From Rhodobacterales bacterium (lineage in GTDB: Bacteria; Pseudomonadota; Alphaproteobacteria; Rhodobacterales; Rhodobacteraceae): 64,000 nt of DNA. The notes beneath the pieces are model-generated. The model did not search any database. It was given only the letters and a program-made list of their open reading frames with translations, and was not told where the DNA came from. The stretch covers positions 310,001 through 374,000 of the forward strand of contig PDRY01000012.1 in the NCBI GenBank assembly GCA_002748265.1, given 5' to 3'. Shown here in pieces: positions 21,404-28,920 of this stretch (positions are counted from its first letter, which is position 1; the number at the start of each line of letters is the position of its first letter). The translations under genes and the position numbers were made by a program.

Positions 21404-22695
21404 TGCGGACCGAATTCACCGAAGAGCAGCTGCGCGACCCCGGCACCGCCCGCGCGAACGAGATCCTGCGCGCGTGTGTTCATTGCGGTTTCTGCACCGC
21501 GACCTGCCCCACCTATCAGGTGCTGGGCGATGAGCTGGACAGCCCGCGCGGGCGCATCTACCTGATGAAGGAGATGCTGGAGAGCGGTAAGGCGCCCGAT
21601 CCAACCACGGTGAAGCATGTCGATCGCTGCCTGTCCTGCCTCGCCTGCATGACGACCTGTCCGTCGGGCGTGCATTACATGCATCTCGTCGATCACGCCC
21701 GCGCCTATATAGAAAAGCACCACACACGGCCCTGGCATGAGCGCGCCCTGCGCTCCGTGCTGGCGGCGATCCTGCCCCATCCGGGGCGGTTCCGGCTGGC
21801 GCTTCTGGGGGCCAAGATCGCGCGCCCGTTCCGGCGCCTGGTCCCCGACGCGAGGCTGCGCGCCATGCTGGAGATGGCGCCCAAGCGCATCCCCGCCGTG
21901 AGCCCCAACGACAATGCCCAGGTGTTTCCCGCAAAGGGCGCGCGCAAGATGCGGGTCGCGTTGATGACCGGCTGCGCGCAGCGGGCGCTCGACACCGATA
22001 TCAACGATGCCACCATCCGGCTGCTGCGGCGGCTGGGATGCGAGGTCGTGATTGCCGATGGTCAGGGCTGCTGCGGCGCGCTGACCCACCATATGGGCCG
22101 CGAATCGCAGGCCCATGCCTCGGCGCGGGCCAATATCGCCGCTTGGGAGGCCGCGGGAGAGTTGGACGCGGTGGTCATCAACACCTCGGGCTGCGGCACG
22201 ACCGTGAAGGATTACGGCTACATGCTGCGCGGCACGGACGTGGCAGAGGCGGCGGAGCGGATCTCCTCCATTGCCTGCGATGTGACCGAGCTGCTCTCGC
22301 GGCTCGACCTGCCCGAGCGGGGAGCGCAGCCGCTGCGCGTGGCCTATCACGCGGCCTGCTCGCTCCAGCACGGGCAGAAGGTGGTCGGCGCGCCCAAGGC
22401 GCTGCTGCGCAAGGCGGGGTTTGAGGTGGTCGAGCCCAAGGACAGCCATCTGTGCTGCGGGTCGGCAGGCACCTACAACCTGCTTCAGCCGGAGATCTCC
22501 CAAGAGCTGAAGCGCCGGAAAATCGCCACGCTTGAGGCCAAGGAGCCGGACGTGATCGCCGCCGGGAATATCGGCTGCATGATGCAAATCGGGTCGGGCA
22601 CCGGAGTGCCCGTCGTGCATACAGTCGAGCTTTTGGATTGGGCGACGGGCGGGCCACGACCGCGCAAGCTGCCACTGGACCTGCGCCCCGGCTGA
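21403..22695 (+). CDS. glcF: Glycolate oxidase iron-sulfur subunit GlcF
   Basis: 430 residues. Two 4Fe-4S ferredoxin motifs, CVHCGFCTATCP (from about residue 22) and CLSCLACMTTCP (about 73), carry electrons toward quinone. Two CCG-type cysteine-rich repeats follow (GQGCCGALTHHMG and HLCCGSAGTYNLLQ), as in GlcF and heterodisulfide-reductase-like subunits. The C-terminal part of the third repeat (NIGCMMQIGSG) is also intact. It is coupled to glcE; the next gene, a protease, starts 16 bases later and may ride on the same transcript. Confidence 0.95.
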   Translation: MRTEFTEEQLRDPGTARANEILRACVHCGFCTATCPTYQVLGDELDSPRGRIYLMKEMLESGKAPDPTTVKHVDRCLSCLACMTTCPSGVHYMHLVDHARAYIEKHHTRPWHERALRSVLAAILPHPGRFRLALLGAKIARPFRRLVPDARLRAMLEMAPKRIPAVSPNDNAQVFPAKGARKMRVALMTGCAQRALDTDINDATIRLLRRLGCEVVIADGQGCCGALTHHMGRESQAHASARANIAAWEAAGELDAVVINTSGCGTTVKDYGYMLRGTDVAEAAERISSIACDVTELLSRLDLPERGAQPLRVAYHAACSLQHGQKVVGAPKALLRKAGFEVVEPKDSHLCCGSAGTYNLLQPEISQELKRRKIATLEAKEPDVIAAGNIGCMMQIGSGTGVPVVHTVELLDWATGGPRPRKLPLDLRPG

Positions 22696-22711
22696 AGGCA
22701 CAAGAGGCGCC

Positions 22712-23518
22712 ATGTGGATGCGTCTCGCCTTCTTCCTATTGCTGCTGGCCACGCCGCTTCGGGCGCAGGATCAGGATACGCCGCTGACCCGGCTCGATAC
22801 GCTGGGCGCGGGTAAGGCATGGCAGGCAGTGGGGCGTCTGGACGTGGACGGGAAGGGCTTTTGCACCGGCACGCTGATCTCCAGCGATCTGGTTCTGACG
22901 GCGGCCCATTGCGTGATCGTCGAAGGCGCGGTGGTCGATCCCGGCCGGATCGGGTTCCGCGCCGGGCTGCGCGACGGTGCCAGCCATGCGGAGCGCCGCG
23001 CACGCCGGGTTCTGGTCCCACAGGACCGGGTGACCGATGACAGCCGAATGGATCTCGACATGGCTCTGGTGGAGCTGAGCCGCCCCGTGCGCCGGGCCGG
23101 GTTCGAACCGGCCATCCCTGCGGGCGGGCTCGCGCGCGGCACCGGGGTGGGGGTCGTGTCCTACGCCCAGGAGCGCGCCGAAGCGCCTTCGCTGCAATCG
23201 CTGTGCCGGACGCTGGGGGTCTGGCAGGGGGTCGCCGTGCTGAGCTGCGAAGCCAATTTCGGGTCCAGCGGCGCGCCCGTGTTCCGGTTGCTGCGCGGGC
23301 GGCCTGTGGTGGTTGGCGTGCTCACCGCGATCAGCGAGCTGAACGGGGAGAAGGTTTCCATGGCGGTGCGGATCGAAGATGTCCTGCCCGGCCTGATGCA
23401 GCGCGCGCGCGAAGGCGACGGCGTCTGGGCAAACGGACGTCAGGGCGCGTTCCAGAGCGTCACCCCGGGACAGCGCCGTGATACGGGTGCCAAGACGGTC
23501 CGCGTGCCGCAGCGCTAG
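22712..23518 (+). CDS. Exported trypsin-like serine protease
   Basis: 268 residues with a signal peptide (about 1-18, LLLATPLRAQ). It has an S1-family chymotrypsin fold with an apparently complete triad: His66 in LTAAHC, Asp116 in DLDMALV, Ser186 in FGSSGAPV. The usual Asp before the nucleophile (GDSG) is Ser here (GSSG). The last 45 residues are Arg/Gly-rich and extend beyond the fold. Bacterial members of this type are secreted or periplasmic. It follows glcF by only 16 bases, with no obvious metabolic link. Confidence 0.85.
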   Translation: MWMRLAFFLLLLATPLRAQDQDTPLTRLDTLGAGKAWQAVGRLDVDGKGFCTGTLISSDLVLTAAHCVIVEGAVVDPGRIGFRAGLRDGASHAERRARRVLVPQDRVTDDSRMDLDMALVELSRPVRRAGFEPAIPAGGLARGTGVGVVSYAQERAEAPSLQSLCRTLGVWQGVAVLSCEANFGSSGAPVFRLLRGRPVVVGVLTAISELNGEKVSMAVRIEDVLPGLMQRAREGDGVWANGRQGAFQSVTPGQRRDTGAKTVRVPQR

Positions 23519-23533
23519 GTTCCACGGGCGGCT

Positions 23534-23561
23534 CTTGAAACTGCGTCAGATGACCCCAGAT
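23534..23561 (+). promoter_or_regulatory. Heat-shock sigma-32-type promoter of hsp20
   Basis: CTTGAAA, 13 bases, CCCCAGAT: nearly the sigma-32 consensus (CTTGAAA, N11-15, CCCCATNT), with one mismatch in the -10 box. It lies about 94 bases before the hsp20 start, which independently supports the gene call. Confidence 0.7.
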
Positions 23562-23654
23562 TCGAACCACGGGATGCCCATGATGGGGCCCGTGTCACTG
23601 CTCTGCCCGATCCGGGAGGGCCACGAAAATGTATCGCTCAACGGAGGATGCGAC

Positions 23655-24113
23655 ATGCGTAATTTTGATCTTGCCCCGCTGTATCGGGCCACAGTCGGTT
23701 TCGACCAGATGGCTGAAATGATGGACCGGGTGCTGTCCGGTGATGCTGGCCAATCCAGCTACCCCCCTTACAACATTGAGAAAACCGGAGAAGATGCCTG
23801 GCGCATCTCTGTCGCCGTGGCGGGGTTTAGCCCCGAAGATCTGGGCGTTGAGGTCAAGGAGCAGAAGCTCCACGTGACGGCCCGCCGCGCGGAGGACGAC
23901 TCCGACGCCGCCCGCACCTACCTGCACCGCGGCATCGCCACCCGCGCGTTCGAGCGCCGGTTCCACCTGGCCGATCACGTCCGGGTCGAAGGCGCGAGCC
24001 ACGAGGATGGGATGCTTCATATCGACCTGCTGCGCGAGGTGCCCGAAGCCCTCAAACCCCGCCGGATCGAGATCGCCCGCGCCTCGGACGGCCCGGCGCA
24101 GATCGAAGCCTGA
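23655..24113 (+). CDS. Small heat-shock protein Hsp20 (IbpA-like)
   Basis: 152 residues from ATG 23655, which has GGAGG seven bases upstream; the frame is open further 5' but that part is not conserved. The alpha-crystallin domain covers about residues 37-130: YPPYNIEKTGEDAWRISVAV, AGFSPEDLGVEVKEQKLHV, and YLHRGIATRAFERRF ending in the GMLHIDL strand. The N-terminal MRNFDLAPLYRATVGFD is typical of IbpA/HspQ-like alphaproteobacterial Hsp20. It holds unfolding proteins for refolding by DnaK. Preceded by a sigma-32 promoter and followed by a strong terminator, so it is monocistronic. Confidence 0.95.
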   Translation: MRNFDLAPLYRATVGFDQMAEMMDRVLSGDAGQSSYPPYNIEKTGEDAWRISVAVAGFSPEDLGVEVKEQKLHVTARRAEDDSDAARTYLHRGIATRAFERRFHLADHVRVEGASHEDGMLHIDLLREVPEALKPRRIEIARASDGPAQIEA

Positions 24114-24119
24114 TCCAGC

Positions 24120-24148
24120 AAGGCCCGGTGGCAACGCCGGGCCTTTTG
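24120..24148 (+). terminator. Rho-independent terminator after hsp20
   Basis: AGGCCCGG, eight-base loop, CCGGGCCT followed by TTT. It starts seven bases after the hsp20 stop and also separates it from the convergent EamA gene. Confidence 0.85.
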
Positions 24149-24149
24149 C

Positions 24150-25073
24150 TCAGTGCATGGATTTCGCGGCGATCTTGCGCTCGGCATTGGCGCGCAGGCC
24201 AAGCTGCCTCTCTCGCGCGACGATGATGGCCCCCGACGCGATGATCAGCCCCGCGCCCATCATCATCGGCCATGTGGCGGTTTCCCCGAACCACAGGTAG
24301 CCGATCAGCAACGACCACAGCATTGACACGTAGGTGAAGGGCGCCAGCACCCCGGCTTCGGCATGGCGATACGAAGCGGTCACCAGGATCTGCCCCAGCC
24401 CGCCTGTGATCCCGGCACCGGCCAACCAGAGCCATTCCCACCCGTGCGGCATCACCCAGCCGAACGGCCATGAGCACAGGGCCAGTGCCGCCGCCGTGAG
24501 CTGAAACCAGAACACGATGGCGGCGGTTTTCTCCCGGCCCGACATAGCCTTCACGAAGACCTGCGCGAGCGCCGCAAGCCCTGCAGAGCCCAGGATCATC
24601 AGCGCCCCGACGGCCTCGCGCGATCCAAAGCCCCCCGACAGGCGCGGCGCGGTGATGACGGCGGTTCCCACCAGCCCCAGCACCACGGCCGAGATCCGCA
24701 CAAGCCGGATGCGTTCTCCTAGGATCAGCGCGGCCAGCAGCACGATCAGCACGGGCGTCACGAAACGGATCGCGGTGACTTCGGGCAGCGGCAGGAACCG
24801 CAGACCCGCAAAGCCCAAGGCCATGGCCAAAGACCCCGCGATGCCCCGCACCGCATGGCTGCGCACGTTGCGGGTGGCGATCCCTCCGGGCAGGTCTCCG
24901 CGCATCGCGAGCCAGACCAGCACGACCGGCAGCGCCCCCGCCGCACGGAAGAACATCGCCTCCCCTGCCGGGATGCGCGCGGCTTCCTTGACGAAAGCCG
25001 ACATCAAGACGAACACAGTGATCCCCAGCGTCATCAATCCGATGCCGCGCAGGAGCGATTTTTCAGAGGTCAT
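24150..25073 (-). CDS. EamA/DMT-family transporter
   Basis: 307 residues with ten predicted helices in two EamA repeats (FRAAGALPVVLVWLAM in the first, APFTYVSMLWSLLIGYLWFGE in the second). The family exports metabolites, amino acids or purines; this member is close in style to S-adenosylmethionine or riboflavin-type DMT proteins, but the substrate cannot be read. It ends against the hsp20 terminator and precedes no gene on its strand closely; queG lies 77 bases upstream on the same strand. Confidence 0.85.
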   Translation of the reverse strand: MTSEKSLLRGIGLMTLGITVFVLMSAFVKEAARIPAGEAMFFRAAGALPVVLVWLAMRGDLPGGIATRNVRSHAVRGIAGSLAMALGFAGLRFLPLPEVTAIRFVTPVLIVLLAALILGERIRLVRISAVVLGLVGTAVITAPRLSGGFGSREAVGALMILGSAGLAALAQVFVKAMSGREKTAAIVFWFQLTAAALALCSWPFGWVMPHGWEWLWLAGAGITGGLGQILVTASYRHAEAGVLAPFTYVSMLWSLLIGYLWFGETATWPMMMGAGLIIASGAIIVARERQLGLRANAERKIAAKSMH

Positions 25074-25150
25074 AGGGCAGGCATATCCGACCGGCCCGCG
25101 CGCTTCCAGCCTCGCATTTCGCAGGCGGACGGTGATCGTTCACCCGTCGC

Positions 25151-26188
25151 TCACGGCGCGGCGTTCAGGCGCCCCAAGGCCCATTGCGCCGCCTCCGCCA
25201 AGGCCGCATCGGGATCGCGGGTCAAAGGCTCCACCGCCGGGATCAGAGTCGGATCGCCCGAGTTGCCGATCGCGTAGCACACATTGCGCAGGAACCGCGC
25301 CCGTCCGATCCGCTTGACCGGAGAAGCCGTGAACAATGCCCGGAACCCCGCATCGTCCAGCCCCGCCAGCTCCGCCAGTTTCGGAGCGCTCAGAACATCA
25401 CGCTCCAGCAGCCGGGCATCGCGGGCCTCCTGGGCGAACTTGTTCCACGGGCAGACGGCAAGGCAGTCATCGCAGCCATAGATGCGATTGCCCAGGGCGG
25501 GGCGCAGCGCCGGATCGACCGGGCCGTCATGTTCGATCGTCAGATACGAGATGCACTTGCGCGCATCGAGCCGATGCGGCCCCTCGAATGCGTCGGTAGG
25601 GCACACATCCAGACAGGCCCGGCAGGAGCCGCAGTGATCCTCCCCGCCGGGATCGGGCGCCAGCTCAAGGGTCGTGAAGATCGCCCCCAGGAACACCCAG
25701 TTGCCAAAATCGCGGCTCAGAAGGTTGGTGTGCTTGCCCTGCCAGCCCAGCCCCGCAGCCTGCGCCAGAGGCTTCTCCATCACCGGCGCGGTGTCGACAA
25801 AGACCTTGATCTGCTCGTCCGGCGCCTGCTCCAGCAACCACCGCCCGACCCTCTTGAGCCGCTTCTTGACCACATCGTGGTAATCCCGCCCGCGGGCGTA
25901 AACGCTGATCGCCCCGCGATCCGGCTGCTCCAACACAGCGCGCGGATCAGATTGAGGCGCATAGCTCTCGGCCAGCATGATGATCGAGCGCGCCTCGGGC
26001 CATAGCTGAGCGGGATCGCCGCGCCAGCCCATGCGTTCCTCCATCCAGCCCATCTGCCCGTGCCAGCCCGACCCCACGAACCCGTCCAAAGCAGAACGCA
26101 AATCGGGCAGCGCACGCGGATCGCACACGCCCATGGCGACAAACCCCTCATCTAGGGCCTGCCGGTGGAGCCGCGCCTTCAGGTCCAT
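25151..26188 (-). CDS. queG: Epoxyqueuosine reductase
   Basis: 345 residues. QueG reduces epoxyqueuosine to queuosine in tRNA anticodons, using cobalamin and two 4Fe-4S clusters. Visible motifs: the N-terminal DUF1730-type B12-binding domain ([29 protein letters not shown]), both ferredoxin motifs [16 protein letters not shown] and [14 protein letters not shown], and a C-terminal HEAT-like segment ([14 protein letters not shown]). Length matches the family. On the same strand as the downstream EamA gene; the GST-family gene lies 87 bases upstream, also on this strand. Confidence 0.95.
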   Translation of the reverse strand: MDLKARLHRQALDEGFVAMGVCDPRALPDLRSALDGFVGSGWHGQMGWMEERMGWRGDPAQLWPEARSIIMLAESYAPQSDPRAVLEQPDRGAISVYARGRDYHDVVKKRLKRVGRWLLEQAPDEQIKVFVDTAPVMEKPLAQAAGLGWQGKHTNLLSRDFGNWVFLGAIFTTLELAPDPGGEDHCGSCRACLDVCPTDAFEGPHRLDARKCISYLTIEHDGPVDPALRPALGNRIYGCDDCLAVCPWNKFAQEARDARLLERDVLSAPKLAELAGLDDAGFRALFTASPVKRIGRARFLRNVCYAIGNSGDPTLIPAVEPLTRDPDAALAEAAQWALGRLNAAP

Positions 26189-26275
26189 GACGGGCCCTCA
26201 CGCTTTTCTAGGATCGAAACGCGCCGGGCGCAGCACCTTGGGCGGAGGGAGCAAGTCCCCTCGCCCCGCCCTATC

Positions 26276-26941
26276 TCAGAAATCGAGATCGGCATAATGC
26301 GGCGGCTGCGGGAAGCCGGGGATCTGGTCTGTCAGCAGGGACCGGAAGGCCGGGCGCGACTTGATCGTCGCGTACCAATCCTTGACCACATCCGACCGGT
26401 TCCAATCCACATCGGTGAAATAGTCGATGCAGGACAGATGCGCGGCGGCGGCGAAATCGGCCAGGCTCAGCGTATTGCCCGCGAGCCACCGGCGCTGATC
26501 CAGCAGCCAGGTCATGTAGTCCAGGTGATACTTGATCGCCTGAAGCCCCGCGCGCACGTTCTTGCTGTCCGGATAGCCGGTGCCCTGCAGCTTGCGATAC
26601 ATCCGCTCACCAAGCAGCTTCGAGGTGACCTCGTGATAGAACGTGTCGTCGAACCAGCTCACGAGGCGGCGCACCTCATAGCGGTCCTCGGCCGATTTCG
26701 GCAGCAGGGGCGGCTCGGGGTGCTTGGCTTCGATGTATTCGCAGATGGCCATGCTCTCGGGCATCAGCCGGTCGCCCATCCGCAGCACCGGCACCTTCCC
26801 GGCGGGGTTGCGGCGCATCAGCTCGGGGCTCTTCTCCCAGTAGCGGTCTTCGACAAGCTCAAGCTCGATCTTCTTCTCGGCCAGAGTCAGGCGAACCTTC
26901 CTCGAAAAGGGGCAAAGCGGGAAATGGTACAGTCGTGTCAT
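26276..26941 (-). CDS. Glutathione S-transferase-family protein, possibly FzlA
   Basis: 221 residues with an N-terminal thioredoxin-fold GST domain (LYHFPLCPFSRKVRL; GKVPVLRMGDRLMPESMAICEYIE) and an all-helical C-terminal domain. A hydrophobic/aromatic tail ends PHYADLDF. The CPFS motif could support a redox or GSH role. The length, divergent active site and conserved C-terminal tail recall FzlA, the FtsZ-binding GST homologue of alphaproteobacterial division; the tail is needed for its function in Caulobacter. It is flanked by the peptidoglycan enzyme gene mtgA (53 bases upstream) and by queG. Enzyme or division factor is undecided. Confidence 0.75.
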   Translation of the reverse strand: MTRLYHFPLCPFSRKVRLTLAEKKIELELVEDRYWEKSPELMRRNPAGKVPVLRMGDRLMPESMAICEYIEAKHPEPPLLPKSAEDRYEVRRLVSWFDDTFYHEVTSKLLGERMYRKLQGTGYPDSKNVRAGLQAIKYHLDYMTWLLDQRRWLAGNTLSLADFAAAAHLSCIDYFTDVDWNRSDVVKDWYATIKSRPAFRSLLTDQIPGFPQPPHYADLDF

Positions 26942-26994
26942 GCGGGCTCCGGTCGCGGGCTTGCTGTCCTATCTGCCCGAGCACCGGCGCGGTT

Positions 26995-27714
26995 TCAATC
27001 CTGGAAGCAGTCCGCGCGCCCGTCCCGGTCGATTGTCGCCGCCCCATCCATCACAGCGCGCATCTTGCGCAGCAGGTTCGGCGGCAGATCGGCGGCGTTG
27101 CGGCTCTTGGGGGCGGGAAGGACCGTGGCCAGCCTCGCGGCCTGTTCGGGCGTCAGATCGGCGGCGGAGCGGCGGAAATAGTGCCGCGCGGCGGCTTCGA
27201 CGCCGAACACGCCCTCGTCGAACTCTGCCACGTTCAGGTAAATTTCGAGGATCCGTCTCTTGGACCAGAACGCCTCCACCATCGGCGTCAGAAGCGCCTC
27301 GATGGCCTTTCGGGTCCAGCTCCGGCCCTGCCAGAGATAAACGTTCTTGACGGTCTGCTGAGAGATGGTCGATCCGCCCCGCTGCGCGCCGTCCTCTAGA
27401 GCGGCCTGGATCGCCTCCAGCTCCAGCCCCCAGTGCTGGCAGAACCCGGCATCCTCGGCCGCAACGGCCGAGCGCGCCATGGCCGGAGCGATCTGCTCCA
27501 GCGGCACCCACTGACGCGCAATCCCGTCCAGCCGGTGCGATTCCGCGCGCATATACGGCCCGGCGGGCGGGTTCACGAAGATCGGCAAAGCGACAAGCGC
27601 GAGGATGGCGAACATGATGCCCCCGATGATCCGCAGCAGCCACTTGCGCACAAAGGCACCCGGCCGGGGACGGGCGGAGGCTTTGCGCCGGGACCTGCTG
27701 CTCTTCTTGGCCAT
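26995..27714 (-). CDS. mtgA: Monofunctional peptidoglycan glycosyltransferase
   Basis: 239 residues. A basic N-terminus and one membrane helix (about 27-47) anchor a GT51 domain that polymerises lipid II into glycan strands outside the membrane. Motif 1 is EDAGFCQHWG with the catalytic Glu87; motif 2 is RGGSTISQQTVKN; the KRRILEIYLNVAEFDEGVFG motif completes the family pattern. No transpeptidase domain is present, as expected of MtgA. Start ATG 27714, with the GNAT gene 60 bases upstream on the same strand. Confidence 0.93.
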   Translation of the reverse strand: MAKKSSRSRRKASARPRPGAFVRKWLLRIIGGIMFAILALVALPIFVNPPAGPYMRAESHRLDGIARQWVPLEQIAPAMARSAVAAEDAGFCQHWGLELEAIQAALEDGAQRGGSTISQQTVKNVYLWQGRSWTRKAIEALLTPMVEAFWSKRRILEIYLNVAEFDEGVFGVEAAARHYFRRSAADLTPEQAARLATVLPAPKSRNAADLPPNLLRKMRAVMDGAATIDRDGRADCFQD

Positions 27715-27774
27715 GGCAAAGGTATCTCAGGGGCGACGCGTTGAAGCAAGGGTGCGATGGGCCGCCGCGCGCCT

Positions 27775-28308
27775 CTAAATCCGCCTGAACATGTAGGTTG
27801 TGGCATGAAAACCGGTGCCATCGGGGTCGAGCGCATAGTCCGGGATGATCCCGGCCTGTTCGAACCCGACCGCCCGATAGAGATGCTCTGACACATCGCC
27901 GGTCCGGGTATCGAGGGTGAGAAGCGTCTTTCCCGCCTCTCGCGCCAGATCAAGAGCGGCCCCCATCAGCGCCTTTCCGATCCCCTGCCGCCGGGCGTCC
28001 GGATGAACGATCATCTTGGCGATCTCGGCGCGGTGCGGCTGGTTGAGAGGCATCGCCACGACCAGTTGGACCGTGCCGATCAGTCGATCCTTCTGAAAGG
28101 CGCCCAGCAGGTGCCGATCTCCGGCCTCGACGAAAGCCTGCACGTCCGTCTTCCAGAACCGCGCGGCATCCATCGGGGACAGCGGCGCCAGAAAGCCAAT
28201 CGCTGCGCCGTCGTCCACGCTGTCGATCAAAACGCGGCACAGATCGGCCGCGTGCCGGTCGATCTCTGCCGCGCCCAGGCTGCGGATCCGCACCTCCCCG
28301 CCGATCAT
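27775..28308 (-). CDS. GNAT-family N-acetyltransferase
   Basis: 177 residues from ATG 28308. The start codon overlaps the stop of the upstream XRE gene (ATGA), which favours it over the in-frame start eight codons earlier. The acetyl-CoA loop is seen as MIVHPDARRQGIGKALM (Arg/Gln-x-x-Gly-x-Gly/Ala type), followed by LLTLDTRTGD and HLYRAVGFEQAG. Substrate unknown; such enzymes often detoxify or modify small amines. Co-transcribed with an XRE-cupin regulator that may sense the same compound. Confidence 0.85.
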   Translation of the reverse strand: MIGGEVRIRSLGAAEIDRHAADLCRVLIDSVDDGAAIGFLAPLSPMDAARFWKTDVQAFVEAGDRHLLGAFQKDRLIGTVQLVVAMPLNQPHRAEIAKMIVHPDARRQGIGKALMGAALDLAREAGKTLLTLDTRTGDVSEHLYRAVGFEQAGIIPDYALDPDGTGFHATTYMFRRI

Positions 28309-28865
28309 TTGAGAGCAATCAGATAGCGGCACGGTTCATCTGCCGTGTAAAACACCGTCGGCCCGACCAGGAGATAGCGCAGGCAATCCCCCGCACCGAG
28401 CGTGTGCGAGCACCCTTCCACGGTGACCTCCATCCCGCCCGAGAGCACATAGAGGTGATGTTCCTGTCCGGGGATGGCTGCGGCATCGTAGGCGATGCGC
28501 TGCCCCGGGGCGAGATCGCATTCGATCAACTCCACGGAGAGCGGGCCATTCGCCGGCGAGACCGCGCGGCGGGTAAACTGATGCACAGGATCGTGCCAGA
28601 CGGTTTGCTGGCCTCGTGTCAGAACCGGCAGGAAGGCGTCGTCCAGAGGCGAAAGCAGCCGCGAGATGGGCAGCCCATAGGTCGTGGCGAGCCGCCCGAG
28701 GGTCTCTGCCGTGGGGCTGGTTTCCCCATTTTCGATCCGAGAGAGGGTTGCGCGGCTGACGGCACTTTGCGCCGCGAGCGCAGCCAGCGTCAGGCCTCGC
28801 GCTTCGCGCAGCTCTCGAAGATGCCGGGCCAGGGCGGCTGTGGCAGGTGCGTGCGTGATGCCCAT
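28305..28865 (-). CDS. XRE-family regulator with cupin domain
   Basis: 186 residues from ATG 28865 (an upstream in-frame TTG at 28883 would add six residues but lies inside a palindrome). Residues about 13-67 form an HTH_3 DNA-binding domain (LTLAALAAQSAVSRATLSRIENG), and 105-180 a cupin barrel (GQEHHLYVLSGGMEVTVEG). The same plan is seen in PuuR/SutR-like regulators, where the cupin binds a small ligand. The promoter palindrome at the start codon suggests autoregulation, and overlap with the GNAT gene indicates a two-gene operon. Confidence 0.88.
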   Translation of the reverse strand: MGITHAPATAALARHLRELREARGLTLAALAAQSAVSRATLSRIENGETSPTAETLGRLATTYGLPISRLLSPLDDAFLPVLTRGQQTVWHDPVHQFTRRAVSPANGPLSVELIECDLAPGQRIAYDAAAIPGQEHHLYVLSGGMEVTVEGCSHTLGAGDCLRYLLVGPTVFYTADEPCRYLIALK

Positions 28866-28866
28866 A

Positions 28867-28884
28867 ATTGGGATAATTCCCAAT
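28867..28884 (-). promoter_or_regulatory. Palindromic operator candidate at the XRE start
   Basis: ATTGGGA, four bases, TCCCAAT: perfect 7-bp arms immediately 5' of the XRE ATG. A related half site (TTCGGGATATTCG) follows at 28884-28896. The location fits a site bound by the XRE protein itself. Confidence 0.55.
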
Positions 28885-28920
28885 TTCGGGATATTCGTAA
28901 AGCCCCTTTGACGCGGGATG

